A DNA stretch of 28,360 nucleotides from Chara braunii (Eukaryota > Streptophyta > Charophyceae > Charales > Characeae), in the NCBI GenBank assembly GCA_003427395.1, contig BFEA01000106.1, positions 2,318,918 through 2,347,277 of the forward strand, read 5' to 3'. The notes under the pieces were generated by a model that saw only the letters and a list, made by a program, of their open reading frames with translations, made no database searches and was not told the origin of the DNA. This document shows, piece by piece, positions 18,463 through 26,930 of this stretch (positions within the stretch are counted from its first letter, which is position 1; each line of letters starts with the position of its first letter). The translations under genes were made by a program, and so were the position numbers.

Positions 18463-20309
18463 CTAGGCCACCGGGAGGTTTCCCTCTGCTGTCCCCTTAG
18501 GCTGCTCCGAATTCTTCGCCCCCTGCGGCCCCGACTCCACCTCCATAACCCCCACCTCCATCTGTCCCTCCGACTGTCCCTTTGCTCCCTCTTGTCCTAA
18601 ATGTTTGGGGGGGCTGTATGTGGCCTCCTCTTGCATTGATAATTCCCCTTCCTTTATGCTCTTTCCCCTTCTAACCTCAGTCCCGTTCTGTTGCATCTGC
18701 TCTGAGGGGGTGAGTTGCTTCCTTTTGACCCCGGTGCCATGTGCATCTTCCTCTTCCTGAATGTACTGCCCAGCAGCGGGGCCCGGGACATAGTGGGGGC
18801 AGTTGTTATCGTCCCGCGATGGCCCAGGTTCTGCCTGTTGTTTAGACCCAAATTTATTTCCCTCCTTTGTTCCCCACCGTCTTCCAGCCTGGGTTTTCCG
18901 TGCTCCGCTGCAGGAGGCTCACCTGTGTCTCTTGTACTTTCTCCACCGGAGCCGGGGAGGTCCATGTGTTCGGGGGGTGCGTCCTCCAGTCCAGTTCCCC
19001 AGTTCTTTCCCATTTCCACCCAATTGAGGTGCCGTCCTTCGTACGGTCCTCAATATAGACCCACCCTTCATGTCCCGGGTCCACTGCCCTCCAATGGGTC
19101 ACCTTGACCGGGTCCCTCAACAGTCTCCCCGTTGCCCGAGTCCTTTTTTGCGGATGAAGTGGACAGACGTACTCCGTACTCAGGTGGCTGTATGCTCTGC
19201 CCTTATGGCACCACGGCCTCAGTTTATGCGCTGTGTGGATCATGTACTCCCTCCCCCCTACCTGATACAGAATCACGTCATCGAGGGAGAATGGTTGGCC
19301 CTGGGGAAAATCCAGAGCCAGCATTAAGTAGTCATCCCTCTTGACCACGAAGGAGGGGAGAGGGTCTATAAACGCGACAATGTCGTACATCAATCTGAAA
19401 TCATATACAAATGCAGCTTGGATTTCGACTCGGATATGGCGGAACTCCACCCAGTACAAATCTTGCATCAGCTGTGCCTTCCTCTCTTCTGGCCCATTCT
19501 ACGCTGTGGCACCCATGGGTAAATCCGAACCTCCGACCGCTCGCAGCGAAGGCGCTTCCACCCATCAATCCTGATTTTATCTGCTTCGTGCAGGCACAAG
19601 ACCGTGAACAAGGTGTAGGAGACTGGTTGGATCAGAAACCGGTCGCAGGCCAAGTCAGCACTTTTTTTCAGTATTTCCAGCTGACGGACGATCTATTTAA
19701 CTTCATCGTTGACCGATTTGAAGGCAGTGCCGTCATGGAACACCCAATTATTGGCGTGTTTTGTGTAGATCTCATCTCGGCAGGCTATGCCATGCCTTCA
19801 CCATTACCTGCTTTCCTCCATGTGTTACCACTCGTGTTTCTGATGGGAGCAGAAATTTCGTTATGAAAAAGGCCCGTGCTGGTGGCACCCCATCCAGAGG
19901 AATGTCAAGATTTCCCGTTCGCGGGCTGCGCTGGCCCCGTTGAATGGTCAGGGTTTGACCCTGGTGTGGGTTTCGAAGTTTGTTCGCCCAGGTGAGTTGC
20001 GATTGACCATTACTCAATCCCTGAACGGGGGAGGGGCCCTTTCCCTTGTGGAGTGCTTTCCCCCAAGACTCCATCTCCTTCTCCTCCTCCGTCAGTACCC
20101 CTGTGTCCTCTATCTGCTGTATTTCCTTTACACAGACCTTTCTTCCCCTGTGGGGGGGGCTGGGGGATGGGTGCCTTCGGGGCGACGTTCTGATGTGACC
20201 AGCGTTTGTGCCGGAGCTGTTCATCGGCCAGTTGTCTCATAGCTCCGCTGTAGAACAGCGTCGAATTCAATCGTTTATGTGCACGCTGCAACCTATTGGT
20301 CATCCTCAT
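18463..20309 (-). pseudogene. LINE copy 2 ORF1-like protein remnant
   Basis: Several minus frames form a broken chain: 20309-20010 and 20224-19772 (start region, containing EEEKEMESWGKALHKG), then about 19770-19470 (VFHDGTAFKSVNDEVK, then ADLACDRFLIQPVSY). The longest, 19468-18854 (204 residues), contains PLPSFVVKRDDYLMLALDFP and WVYIEDRTKDGTSIGWKWER, then a Pro/Glu-rich tail that continues in 19019-18463. By position, upstream of an endonuclease-RT ORF, this is LINE ORF1, the RNA-binding component of the family. I see no CCHC knuckle and cannot match it to a named ORF1 domain. Confidence 0.6.
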
Positions 20310-20310
20310 T

Positions 20311-20725
20311 TTGTTGTTTTCGTTGTTTTTTGGTGTGTTGTTTTTTGTTTTTTTTTGTTTTACGTTTTTTGTTTTTGGTTTATATGTTCTGGATTTTTGG
20401 ATTTTACTTGCTCTCCTTCCCCCTTTAAATGCCCAGGTTTATCAGTAATTCCGCTATTTGTTCTTCAAATTGTTACTTTAGTCAAAAGTCTAGCAATTCC
20501 GGGGGCTGGTTGGATTCTGCCAGGGACCTGAACCTCCACCTCTCTCTGTCTATTTTCTCTCTCCTTCCTCGTGGTGCGATCTCCGCTCTCTGCCCCTATG
20601 TTTGCCTCTGTATCTCACTGTCGATCACCCTTCTTTTGTTAATCCCCTTTCCGCGCTCCCTTTCGCCCTACCCTCGATCTGAATTTCTTTCTGCCCTTTC
20701 CACCCATTACCTTCCCCAATACCCT
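20311..20725. other. T/G-rich then pyrimidine-rich sequence upstream of LINE ORF1
   Basis: Positions 20310-20400 are almost only T and G (A/C-rich on the LINE sense strand). From 20525 the sequence becomes pyrimidine-rich. By position it is probably the 5' untranslated region of LINE copy 2. No promoter motif is identifiable. Confidence 0.4.
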
Positions 20726-21160
20726 TCCTCTTACCTGAATTTTAACGTTGTCTCGACACGTTCCTACAACCCATTCCGAAATGTGTCGTCCCGGGCTGTC
20801 GCAGCCTTCTCCTTTCCTTTACCCGGTGCCACCCTGCTCTCCCACCTCTCTTGCCACCTCGCCTTCTCCTCACCTCTATCTTTCCAGTGTACTATCTCCT
20901 CCCATCCCTCGCCTCCACTTTCCGTTACCTTTCCCCAAATATCCTCCTCCTCCCCCTTACCCCTCCTCTTACCTGATTTTTCGACGTTGTTCTGACAACC
21001 CCCCTGTCCTCTACTCCACACCACACCTGCTCTCCCACCCACCCCACGCCACACATGCTTTCCACCGCTCTTATCTCCTCACCTTCTTCTCGCCTCTATC
21101 TTTTTACCTTCTCTCCCCGTCCCTCGCCTGAGTGCCTTCCCTGACTATCCTCCTCCTTCC
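20726..21160. repeat. Two degenerate ~240 bp pyrimidine-rich tandem units
   Basis: CCTCTTACCTGAATTTTAACGTTG (from about 20726) is echoed by CCTCTTACCTGATTTTTCGACGTTG (from about 20966). Later landmarks recur in the same order: CTGCTCTCCCACC, TCCTCACCT, CGCCTCTATCTTT, CATCCCTCGCCT/CGTCCCTCGCCT. Open frames across it reflect base bias rather than coding. The location upstream of LINE copy 2 suggests monomer-like 5' UTR repeats. Confidence 0.55.
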
Positions 21161-21730
21161 TGATTTCTCGGCGGCCTCCCTTGCCCCTGATAGTCTCCCG
21201 TCGTTATCGTCTCTCCGAGTACAGTACTTGTCGCCGCGTCGTTGTCGTTCTCCCTCTGAAGTCTTTTAATGTGTCCTTGGTGCTGTCGTCCTCGTAGCTT
21301 GCCTTCACGCGCAAGTCCGCATGTGAATCTCGTGCACACGTGTGTAATATGCGCTCCTCTTCCAAGCCCACCCAGCTGTAATCCGCCTTTTCTGGAGCCA
21401 ACCGTCTCGCGTCCAACGCCACGTGGCGCCTCACTTGGTGATGGCGTCTAGCGATGACACCTCTTCCTGCGCACACGTCACGCCTCGGCGATGGCGTGGT
21501 ACCACGTTCCCAGCCGACGCTTGTTCCTCACGAGCAATCGGCCCGACGCGGTCCAGCGGGCCGAGCTAGTGCCCCGCAGTGGCGCCTTGCGGCGGTCAGC
21601 GCTACCGGCGCGATCCCCCAGCTCCCTCTTTCTCCTCCTCTCTCCGTTTCTACCTTCCTAGGAAGGCCCCTTCTATTTTGTCCCTCAATCCAATTCCTTT
21701 TTCACCTACTGATCACTTTCCAATATCTGA

Positions 21731-21732
<2 letters not shown>
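21161..21732. other. No supportable gene
   Basis: The sequence shifts from pyrimidine-rich to GC-rich (21400-21620), with GATGGCGT occurring twice (21440 and 21489). No domain or RNA is recognised. Confidence 0.35.

Positions 21733-21797
<65 letters not shown>
21733..21797. repeat. (CA)n microsatellite
   Basis: About 32 uninterrupted CA dinucleotides, followed by an imperfect CACTCGCACACACTCACACG tail to 21830. Confidence 0.95.
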
Positions 21798-21807
<10 letters not shown>

Positions 21808-21964
21808 TCACACGCACTCACACACACTCACGTACATGGAGGACAATCCTCATCTGACCATTCCCAAGGAGATAGACGAGACGCACTCCACTGACATGGC
21901 ACATGGACAGTGGTAGAGCGTGAGGAGATGGTTAGACCGAACGATTTGTGGAGCGAATAGGGCC

Positions 21965-22042
21965 ACACGCACACACACACTCTCTCTCACGTACACACAC
22001 ACACTCTCACGTACACACACACACACACACACACGTACACAC

Positions 22043-22088
<46 letters not shown>
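21965..22088. repeat. Interrupted (CA)n microsatellite
   Basis: CA repeats are broken by CTCTCTCT and by several CACGTACAC inserts. The CA array at 21733 has a similar imperfect flank, so the two may derive from one array. Confidence 0.9.
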
Positions 22089-22089
<1 letters not shown>

Positions 22090-22708
22090 CGAAAGCAGTC
22101 CTGGTCCAACATCCCACTTACCTGGACTAAGCATTTCCAAGTGTGGATTACCTACATCGATGGCCAAGAGTACGGATCCAAGAATGTGGAACCATTTTAA
22201 TTTCTAAATCCTCTCTTTCCTATGACCTTGTCATCCTGTTCATGCCCCCTTTTCCTTTTAAACCACCAGTACCTCTGAGCCTGATCTTTCCCATACTTGA
22301 TATCACCCGCCGCTGGGCTACCAAACCAGTGTGGGGGTGAGGGCTGGTAGTGACAGGCACATGCATAACATTTGTGCATATGTGCGATGCATCAGGCCTC
22401 GGCGGCACCCAGTAGGGACCTGCATAATAGTTCACTGGCCTTAAGTAAAGGCCAGGAGCATAGATAACGGCCGGGCCCTAAGTGAAGAAGGCCCAGGCCC
22501 AGTGGAACCTTGACGGCGGTGTGCGGAAACTTCAGCGCGCAGGCCCAGCCTGCTGGAAGTTGCCATGGTCTCCTCCAGCAAACAAAACCAACAGAGGCCA
22601 GGTCAAAGGCACATTCGGCACCTCAGTGGCTGCAGGCTGCCCAGCGCTAAATTCAGTGCAAAGCGGGTAGTACCCGCTGAGTTTACGACCAGGGAAGGGA
22701 AGAGTCGC
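22089..22708. other. Unassigned sequence
   Basis: AAACCACCAGTACCTC (22260-22275) repeats a word found at 2426-2441 next to LINE copy 1, so a short dispersed repeat passes through here. Otherwise only short frames are present. Confidence 0.4.
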
Positions 22709-23083
22709 CACAGTGCAGCGGCTCTACCGGCGGCAGCCATAGCTGCACTGGATGCAAGGGGGGGGTGCAGGGGGACTGGGAGGAGGAAGGGAAGAGAGGG
22801 CAGCAACGAGAAGAGGGGCTTACCTGGTGGTAGCTGGAGAGCACAAGTGATCTGGCCGGACTCTGCAGCATCGTAGGGAAGAAGGACAAGCAGAGAGAGA
22901 GACACAGTGCAGCGGCTCTACCGGCGGCAGCCATAGCTGCACTGGATGCAAGGGGGGTGTGCAGGGGGATTGGGAGGAGGAAGGGAAGAGAGGGCAGCAA
23001 CGAGAAGAGGGGCTTACCTGGTGGTAGCTGGAGAGCACAAGTGATCTGGCCAGATTCTGCAGCATCGTAGGGAAGAAGGACAA

Positions 23084-23085
<2 letters not shown>
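22709..23085. repeat. 194 bp tandem duplication
   Basis: CACAGTGCAGCGGCTCTACC starts at 22709 and again at 22903, and nearly every base afterwards matches up to the GA tract, with about four substitutions and one indel in the G run. Both units end in GACAAGCAGAGAGAGA. The second runs into the expanded GA microsatellite, suggesting that the short GA tract mediated the duplication. Confidence 0.95.

Positions 23086-23154
<69 letters not shown>
23086..23154. repeat. (GA)n microsatellite
   Basis: About 34 GA dinucleotides at the end of the second duplicated unit. Confidence 0.95.
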
Positions 23155-23156
<2 letters not shown>

Positions 23157-23349
23157 ATGTAGAGTAAGTAGGGAAGTAGTAGAGGTGGTGACAACATAGA
23201 AACATCAAACTGTTGTTGCATCGATAATTGACGGGCGACATGTCTTTCCAAGGAGATGCAAGTAGGCCCACTTTCAGGGATTATTTTACCATTCTCAGAA
23301 TGAAGGGGCAGTACATAATTGATGATGTTTTTTCAAACAAAAAAAAGGG

Positions 23350-23440
23350 AGGTCGGGCCACGCAGGCTAACTCAGTTGGTTGAGCACGTTAAGTGGTATT
23401 CAGGAGGTCGTGGGTTTTGATTCCCCACATCGTCCATTCG
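23350..23440 (+). mobile_element. tRNA-derived SINE head
   Basis: The A box TAACTCAGTTGG (23368-23379) lies in a D-arm-like context (CTCAGTTGGTTGAG). The B box GGTTTTGATTCC (23413-23424) sits inside a pairable T-arm (GTGGG...CCCAC, 23410-23428). Box order and 45-base spacing fit a pol III transcript. The acceptor stem does not close and no anticodon arm is convincing, so this is a SINE head, not a tRNA gene. The body probably runs on to about 23700. On minus, 23692-23590 contains another B-box-like GGGTTGAGTTCC, so the unit may be a head-to-head dimer. Confidence 0.6.
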
Positions 23441-23709
23441 ATCCCCCATGGCCCCCTGTGATGCGCGTTGGGTTCACCTGCTGAGATATTTGGCTTGGGC
23501 CTCCTGGCTGGTTGTGGAAGTTGGTTGGGCTTTCCAGCTCATGCCAGGTGTTAGGAGCCGGGGTACTGCTCCCCGCGTAGAGCAGAATAGGCTGGGAAGG
23601 CTGGAACTCAACCCATAACCTCGAACGCCACGACAAATCTGGTATTAGAACCTTATCAAATAGTTTGGCAACCATGACACTTGTGCTACGTAGCTGTTGT
23701 TGCAAATAA

Positions 23710-23800
23710 GGGTATACTCACACTATGGACTTTTTTTATGGAATCTGGCTGGACCTGATGACCAGATACATCCAGGAAAGTCCTCGGTTAAGTATGCCCC
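23710..23800. mobile_element. Small element with imperfect terminal inverted repeats
   Basis: The left end GGGTATACTCACACTATGGA continues to CTTT at 23733. The right end (23777-23800) is its imperfect reverse complement, AAAGTCC...AGTATGCCCC. Total length is about 91 bp. No open frame is present. A/T-rich flanks (AAATA on the left, AAATG on the right) may be a degenerate target duplication. Related end-like words occur at 1371 and 1670. Confidence 0.5.
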
Positions 23801-23957
23801 AAATGTAAGTGATATTAGTGGAATTCATTAATTAGTAATGTGGTTAGGAGCTCTGTCAAACTGGTACCTCACACACTGCAGACCCATAGGTGTCATCAGA
23901 GCTTCAGGAGCATGTCAAGTGGCTTTAACAACTGGATTTAGAACGGTCACAAACCTA

Positions 23958-24062
23958 CCGTCTTCACCCGAATAGAACGCCCGGTCATTATAGCTGCATT
24001 TGGCCCAACTTTCAGTCCAGATGCAGCGATAATGACTGGGCATTCTATTCGGGTGAAGACAG
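23958..24062. mobile_element. Palindromic MITE, copy 1 (105 bp, TA duplication)
   Basis: Arms of about 44 bp pair along almost the whole element around a 13-base loop. Its ends are CCGTCTTCACCCGAATAGAA and the reverse complement with one mismatch. It is flanked by TA on both sides (23956-23957, 24063-24064), the hallmark of Tc1/mariner-superfamily insertion. It has no coding capacity. The loop is in the opposite orientation to copies 2 and 3. Confidence 0.88.
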
Positions 24063-24064
24063 TA

Positions 24065-24168
24065 CTGGCCTCAGAACTTTCGCAAGGATAGTAGCTTCAG
24101 AACTGTCCCGGACCTAGAGGCTTCACAACTGTCCCGAACCTGGTGGTTTCAGAACTGTCCCGAACCTA
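24065..24168 (-). repeat. 26 bp minisatellite units, reverse orientation
   Basis: At least three degenerate units of the form GGCTTCAGAACTGTCCCGAACCTAG-like lie here. They are the reverse complement of the units forming the main array at 24638-25101. MITE copies 1 and 2 interrupt this stretch. Confidence 0.8.
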
Positions 24169-24273
24169 CCGTTTTCACCCGAATAGAAAGTACTGTCATT
24201 CTCGCTGCATCTGGACTGAAAGTTGTGCCAAATACACGCGGTATGACCGTACGTTTTATTTGGGGGAAGACGG
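24169..24273. mobile_element. Palindromic MITE, copy 2 (105 bp, TA duplication)
   Basis: Same family as 23958-24062, with ends CCGTTTTCACCCGAATAGAA and ...GGGGGAAGACGG. TA lies on both sides (24167-24168, 24274-24275). Removing the element and one TA restores the minisatellite word AACC-TA-GTGGCTTCAGAAC, so the empty site is directly readable. Confidence 0.9.
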
Positions 24274-24437
24274 TAGTGGCTTCAGAACAGTCCATGGCAT
24301 ACGTTCGAACCCATTATACATTATAGGGAATCATAATGACACAATATGAAATTATGAATCTATCGAGTTGGCCTTTTTTAATTTTTTATTTTTTGGCATG
24401 GTTTTGAATCTTTTGATGAACTTGTCATGGATCCTTG

Positions 24438-24545
24438 CTGTCTTCACCCATATAGAAAAGTACGCTCATTATTGCTGTGTACATAGACTGAAAGTTGCCC
24501 CAAATACAGCAATAATGACTGGGTTTTCTATCGGGAGGAAGATGG
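24438..24545. mobile_element. Palindromic MITE, copy 3 (108 bp)
   Basis: Ends CTGTCTTCACCC and ...GAGGAAGATGG, with pairable arms and the same loop word (ACTGAAAGTTG) as copy 2. It is flanked by TG on the left and TA on the right, which fits a TA duplication with one mutation. The upstream flank AACTTGTCATGGATCCT resembles a degenerate reverse minisatellite unit. Confidence 0.82.
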
Positions 24546-24637
24546 TAGCACTCTGTTGGATATCGATGGTGATGATTCCCCGGCGAACAAGGTATGCAGG
24601 ATAGTTCCGAGGGACACGGAACGCTCCACGTCAATGA

Positions 24638-25101
24638 GTTCGGGACAGTTCCAAAGCCACTAGGTTTGGGACAGTTCCGAAGCCACTAGGTTTGGGACAG
24701 TTCCAAAGCCACTAGGTTCGGAACAGTTCCAAAGCCACTAGGTTTGGGACAGTTCCAAAGCCACTAGGTTCGGAACTAAGTCACTAGGTTTGGGACAGTT
24801 CCTAAGCCACTAGGTTTGGGACAGTTCCGAAGACACTAGGTTTGGAAAACAGTTCCAAAGACACTAGGTTTGGGGTTCTTCTGAAGCTAATAGGTCTTGA
24901 ACTGTTCTCTGTAGCCACTGATCTTGTGATAGTCTGGAAGCCTGTAGGTTCGGACAGCTCCGAACTGACAAGGTTAGGGACAGTCCCAGAGCCGCTAGGT
25001 TTGGGACTGTTCCGAGGCCACTACATCTGCGGCAGTTCCAAAGCCACCAGGTTTGGGACTGTTCTGAAACCAATAGGTTTGGGACTGTTCTGAAGCCACA
25101 A
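24638..25101 (+). repeat. 26 bp minisatellite, about 18 units
   Basis: Consensus unit GTTTGGGACAGTTCCGAAGC followed by CACTAG. Units 1-5 are close to consensus, unit 6 is shortened, and units 9-16 drift strongly before recovering at the right end. Each unit contains CTAG, the TA target used by the neighbouring MITE copies. Reading frames across it are not conserved and are not taken as coding. Confidence 0.92.
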
Positions 25102-25226
25102 AATTCTGCACGAAGTGATTCACAACTGTGCCAAACGGTTCCCTGACCATGCCAACGCTGCAGCACTAGCCATTTCCGGAAACGGAAAGTGTTCTGAAGG
25201 GTGATTTAAAGGATGTAGCATCACAC

Positions 25227-25412
25227 CTAAGCCACAGATGGTTGCCTCTGCTTCTGCATGAATGGCAGCTGCTCTTGCTCGCTTAACGCTGTTGTCTCTT
25301 CTCTCCCGAATTTTCGTGTCACCATCAACATCCAGCTTCACATCTATTGAATCGCCGTCTGTAGGTTCTTGTCCCAAGGGGGTACTGGCAACAGGGGCAC
25401 TGGCAGCAGCTG
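25227..25412 (-). CDS. Candidate internal exon (unrecognised protein)
   Basis: On minus a pyrimidine-rich acceptor, TTGTTCTTTCAG (AG at 25414-25413), precedes a 186-base open segment that ends at a possible donor (TTAG|GTGTGA, GT at 25226-25225). The encoded segment includes PLGQEPTDGDSIDVKLDVDG and a basic run, RERRDNSVKRARAAA, with ordinary codon use. Both edges are phase 1, compatible with the upstream candidate exon at 26393-26572. I recognise no domain. The basic segment could bind nucleic acid, but that is speculation. The downstream continuation runs into the minisatellite region and is not found. Confidence 0.4.
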
Positions 25413-26040
25413 CTGAAAGAACAAGAGCAGGCCTCCACAGCTGCTTAAGCGTCCTAACAGCTAAGCCTGGAGGCCAGAAGCCAAAACATGCCACACATTA
25501 GTACGACAAAAGTCAAATCAGAGGTGAAACTGCTCTAGCAGCTACACGTAACAGATAAGCACCTCACTAGCCATCCCCCAATAGACACCCCCCCAAAGTC
25601 ATTCCCTAGTAGCCGCCCCCCGAACACCCTAACACCCCTTAAACCACCACTATGCGCCCCAGGCAAAATAAATGAGTGAGTTTGCATAAATCCAAAACAT
25701 TCTGGACCTCGGGGCTAGTAGACCAAAATGGATGGCGCCGCCAGCCAGAAAGAAAAGAAATTGCGCCCTTCCCGTTTCTTTTCCTTTTAGGAGAAGTCCA
25801 TCTGTAGATGGTTAAAGCTAGCTCCTTTTAGGAGCAGGGCCACCAGTGATATGTTTGTGCTTTCTACCTGACCATTTTTTTACCACAAGGCTCCTGCTTT
25901 CTCGGTTGCTTTGGACGTGCTTTCTCAGCAGGCACGAGCACCCGAGGCCTGCCCTTGGCCATGAGCTGGGAGGAAGAGAGATCAACCCCCCAAAAAAGTT
26001 TTCATTATATTTTTTACAAAGAAAAGCACATTAGAAGATT

Positions 26041-26193
26041 GGCTCCGGTGCGTCAACCAACGGGACATTCCACTTGGTTTACAGTAGGTTTCGCTCCAGT
26101 GCGTCAACCAACGGGACATTCCACTTGGTTTACAGTAGGTTTCGCTCCAGTGCGTCAACCAACGGGACATTCCACTTGGTTTACAGTAGGTTA
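26041..26193. repeat. 51 bp tandem repeat, three units
   Basis: Units at 26041-26091, 26092-26142 and 26143-26193 are almost identical. Units 2 and 3 begin CGCTCCAGTGCGTCAACCAA. Unit 1 differs at three bases near its start and unit 3 at its last base. As 51 is divisible by three, the plus frame shows a 17-residue repeat, but no gene context supports translation. Confidence 0.95.
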
Positions 26194-26264
26194 TGTTCCC
26201 CACCAACAGCTCACAGTGAGGGTCAAAGAACAAAGGAGGCACACAAGAGCGGAACTACTGGGGG

Positions 26265-26291
26265 AAAAAAAAAAAAAAAAAAAAAAAAAAA
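26265..26291. repeat. A27 tract
   Basis: An uninterrupted run of 27 A. It may be a retroposon tail, but no matching upstream element or target duplication is evident. Confidence 0.9.
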
Positions 26292-26392
26292 CCCTACTGA
26301 CAACTCTCTATCGTTACGTAAAAGGGGAGGGAACAAATTAGGCGAGGGACCAACAAATGGAATAATTAAATTATGAAGCTCAATAAACCAAC

Positions 26393-26572
26393 CTGCTGCA
26401 ATGCGTTGTCGTGCTTCAAGCGATGAAAACCCTCTTGAAATGCTAATGTGGTTACCAGAGTTGGGCGCCACTGTGTCGGCAGTGCCTTCACCGTCTGTTT
26501 TGAGCATCCCATCGTCCGCATCCACCAGCAACGCGGTTAGCGCACGAATGTTCGGCAACGATGTGTGCAATG
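26393..26572 (-). CDS. Candidate internal exon (unrecognised protein)
   Basis: This open segment on minus encodes LPNIRALTALLVDADDGMLK and continues through a Thr/Gly-rich stretch to SSLEARQRIAA. It ends at a good donor consensus (GCAG|GTTGGT, GT at 26392-26391). The upstream edge is taken at an AG (26574-26573), and an alternative AG lies 7 bases further up. In-frame stops lie beyond both. The 180-base length gives phase 1 at each end, matching the exon at 25227-25412. No domain is recognised. A chance open frame remains possible. Confidence 0.4.
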
Positions 26573-26816
26573 CTGCAACCTGTCCATGTCCAACAACGTC
26601 GCATTAGCTTCAGACTTCGGATGAACCAACTCAGATTCAGCTGAGAGATGGATATCACTGATGCTCACACAAAACCACTCAACAGCAGACAAACAAGATA
26701 AATATCAGCTGAGAGACTCAAATTATTATTTCACAAACACAAATTGTTCAAGTTCCAAGTGCAGAATATACATGTGGCTATGGACGCCTGCTCACCATTC
26801 TCACTCAGGTATGTAT

Positions 26817-26819
<3 letters not shown>
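26573..26819. other. No supportable gene
   Basis: If the candidate exons are real, this is intron or upstream sequence of that gene. No further exon with matching phase could be picked out. Confidence 0.3.

Positions 26820-26881
<62 letters not shown>
26820..26881. repeat. (CT)n microsatellite
   Basis: About 30 CT dinucleotides, followed by a degenerate CTCTC/CACTCAC-rich tail to 26930. Confidence 0.95.
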
Positions 26882-26882
<1 letters not shown>

Positions 26883-26930
26883 CCACACACTCACCCACTC
26901 GCTCTCTCCTCTCTCGCTCTCTCTCTTCTA

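Larger units (their letters stand above)
13485..20310 (-). mobile_element. L1-type LINE copy 2, main body
   Basis: This near full-length but decayed non-LTR element is read right to left: ORF1-like region (about 20310-17780), endonuclease (about 17450-16640), foreign filler (16638-16248), RT (16245-14930), linker (14923-13760) and zinc knuckle (13720-13600). It stops at 13485 without its 3' end, which lies inverted at 12319-13193. Matching phrases show copies 1 and 2 belong to one family: PKEFW, FIDFEKAYDHV, FADDLT, WW-HHQG, D-GGLGILDP. Confidence 0.85.
25413..26392 (-). other. Putative intron with embedded repeats
   Basis: The 980 bases between the two candidate exons have CAG|GTTGGT at the donor side (26393/26392) and TTCTTTCAG at the acceptor side. 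They contain the 51 bp x 3 tandem repeat and an A27 tract. The rest (25502-26040) shows no coding sequence. Its status as an intron depends wholly on the exon calls. Confidence 0.35.

Noticed and set aside
12319-20310. Twin-priming (5' inversion) as the cause of the inverted LINE 2 piece
   Set aside because: In twin priming the inverted 5' part lies upstream of the 3' part and the poly(A) ends the insertion. Here the poly(A) and plastid DNA lie between the two LINE pieces, which are tail to tail.
20429-20995. 188-residue plus-strand ORF
   Set aside because: It lies in pyrimidine-rich tandem DNA; Ser/Leu/Pro bias explains the absence of stops.
21454-22167. Thr-His and Cys-Val repeat reading frames over CA/GT microsatellites
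   Set aside because: Repeat artefacts, not genes.
22670-22684. TACCCGCTGAGTTTA resembles the start of eukaryotic large-subunit rRNA
   Set aside because: Only about 15 bases match and the flanks do not continue as rRNA, so chance similarity is likelier than an rDNA fragment.
26041-26193. CRISPR-like array from regular 51 bp repeats
   Set aside because: The repeats are directly adjacent with no unique spacers, and the DNA is eukaryotic; it is a minisatellite.
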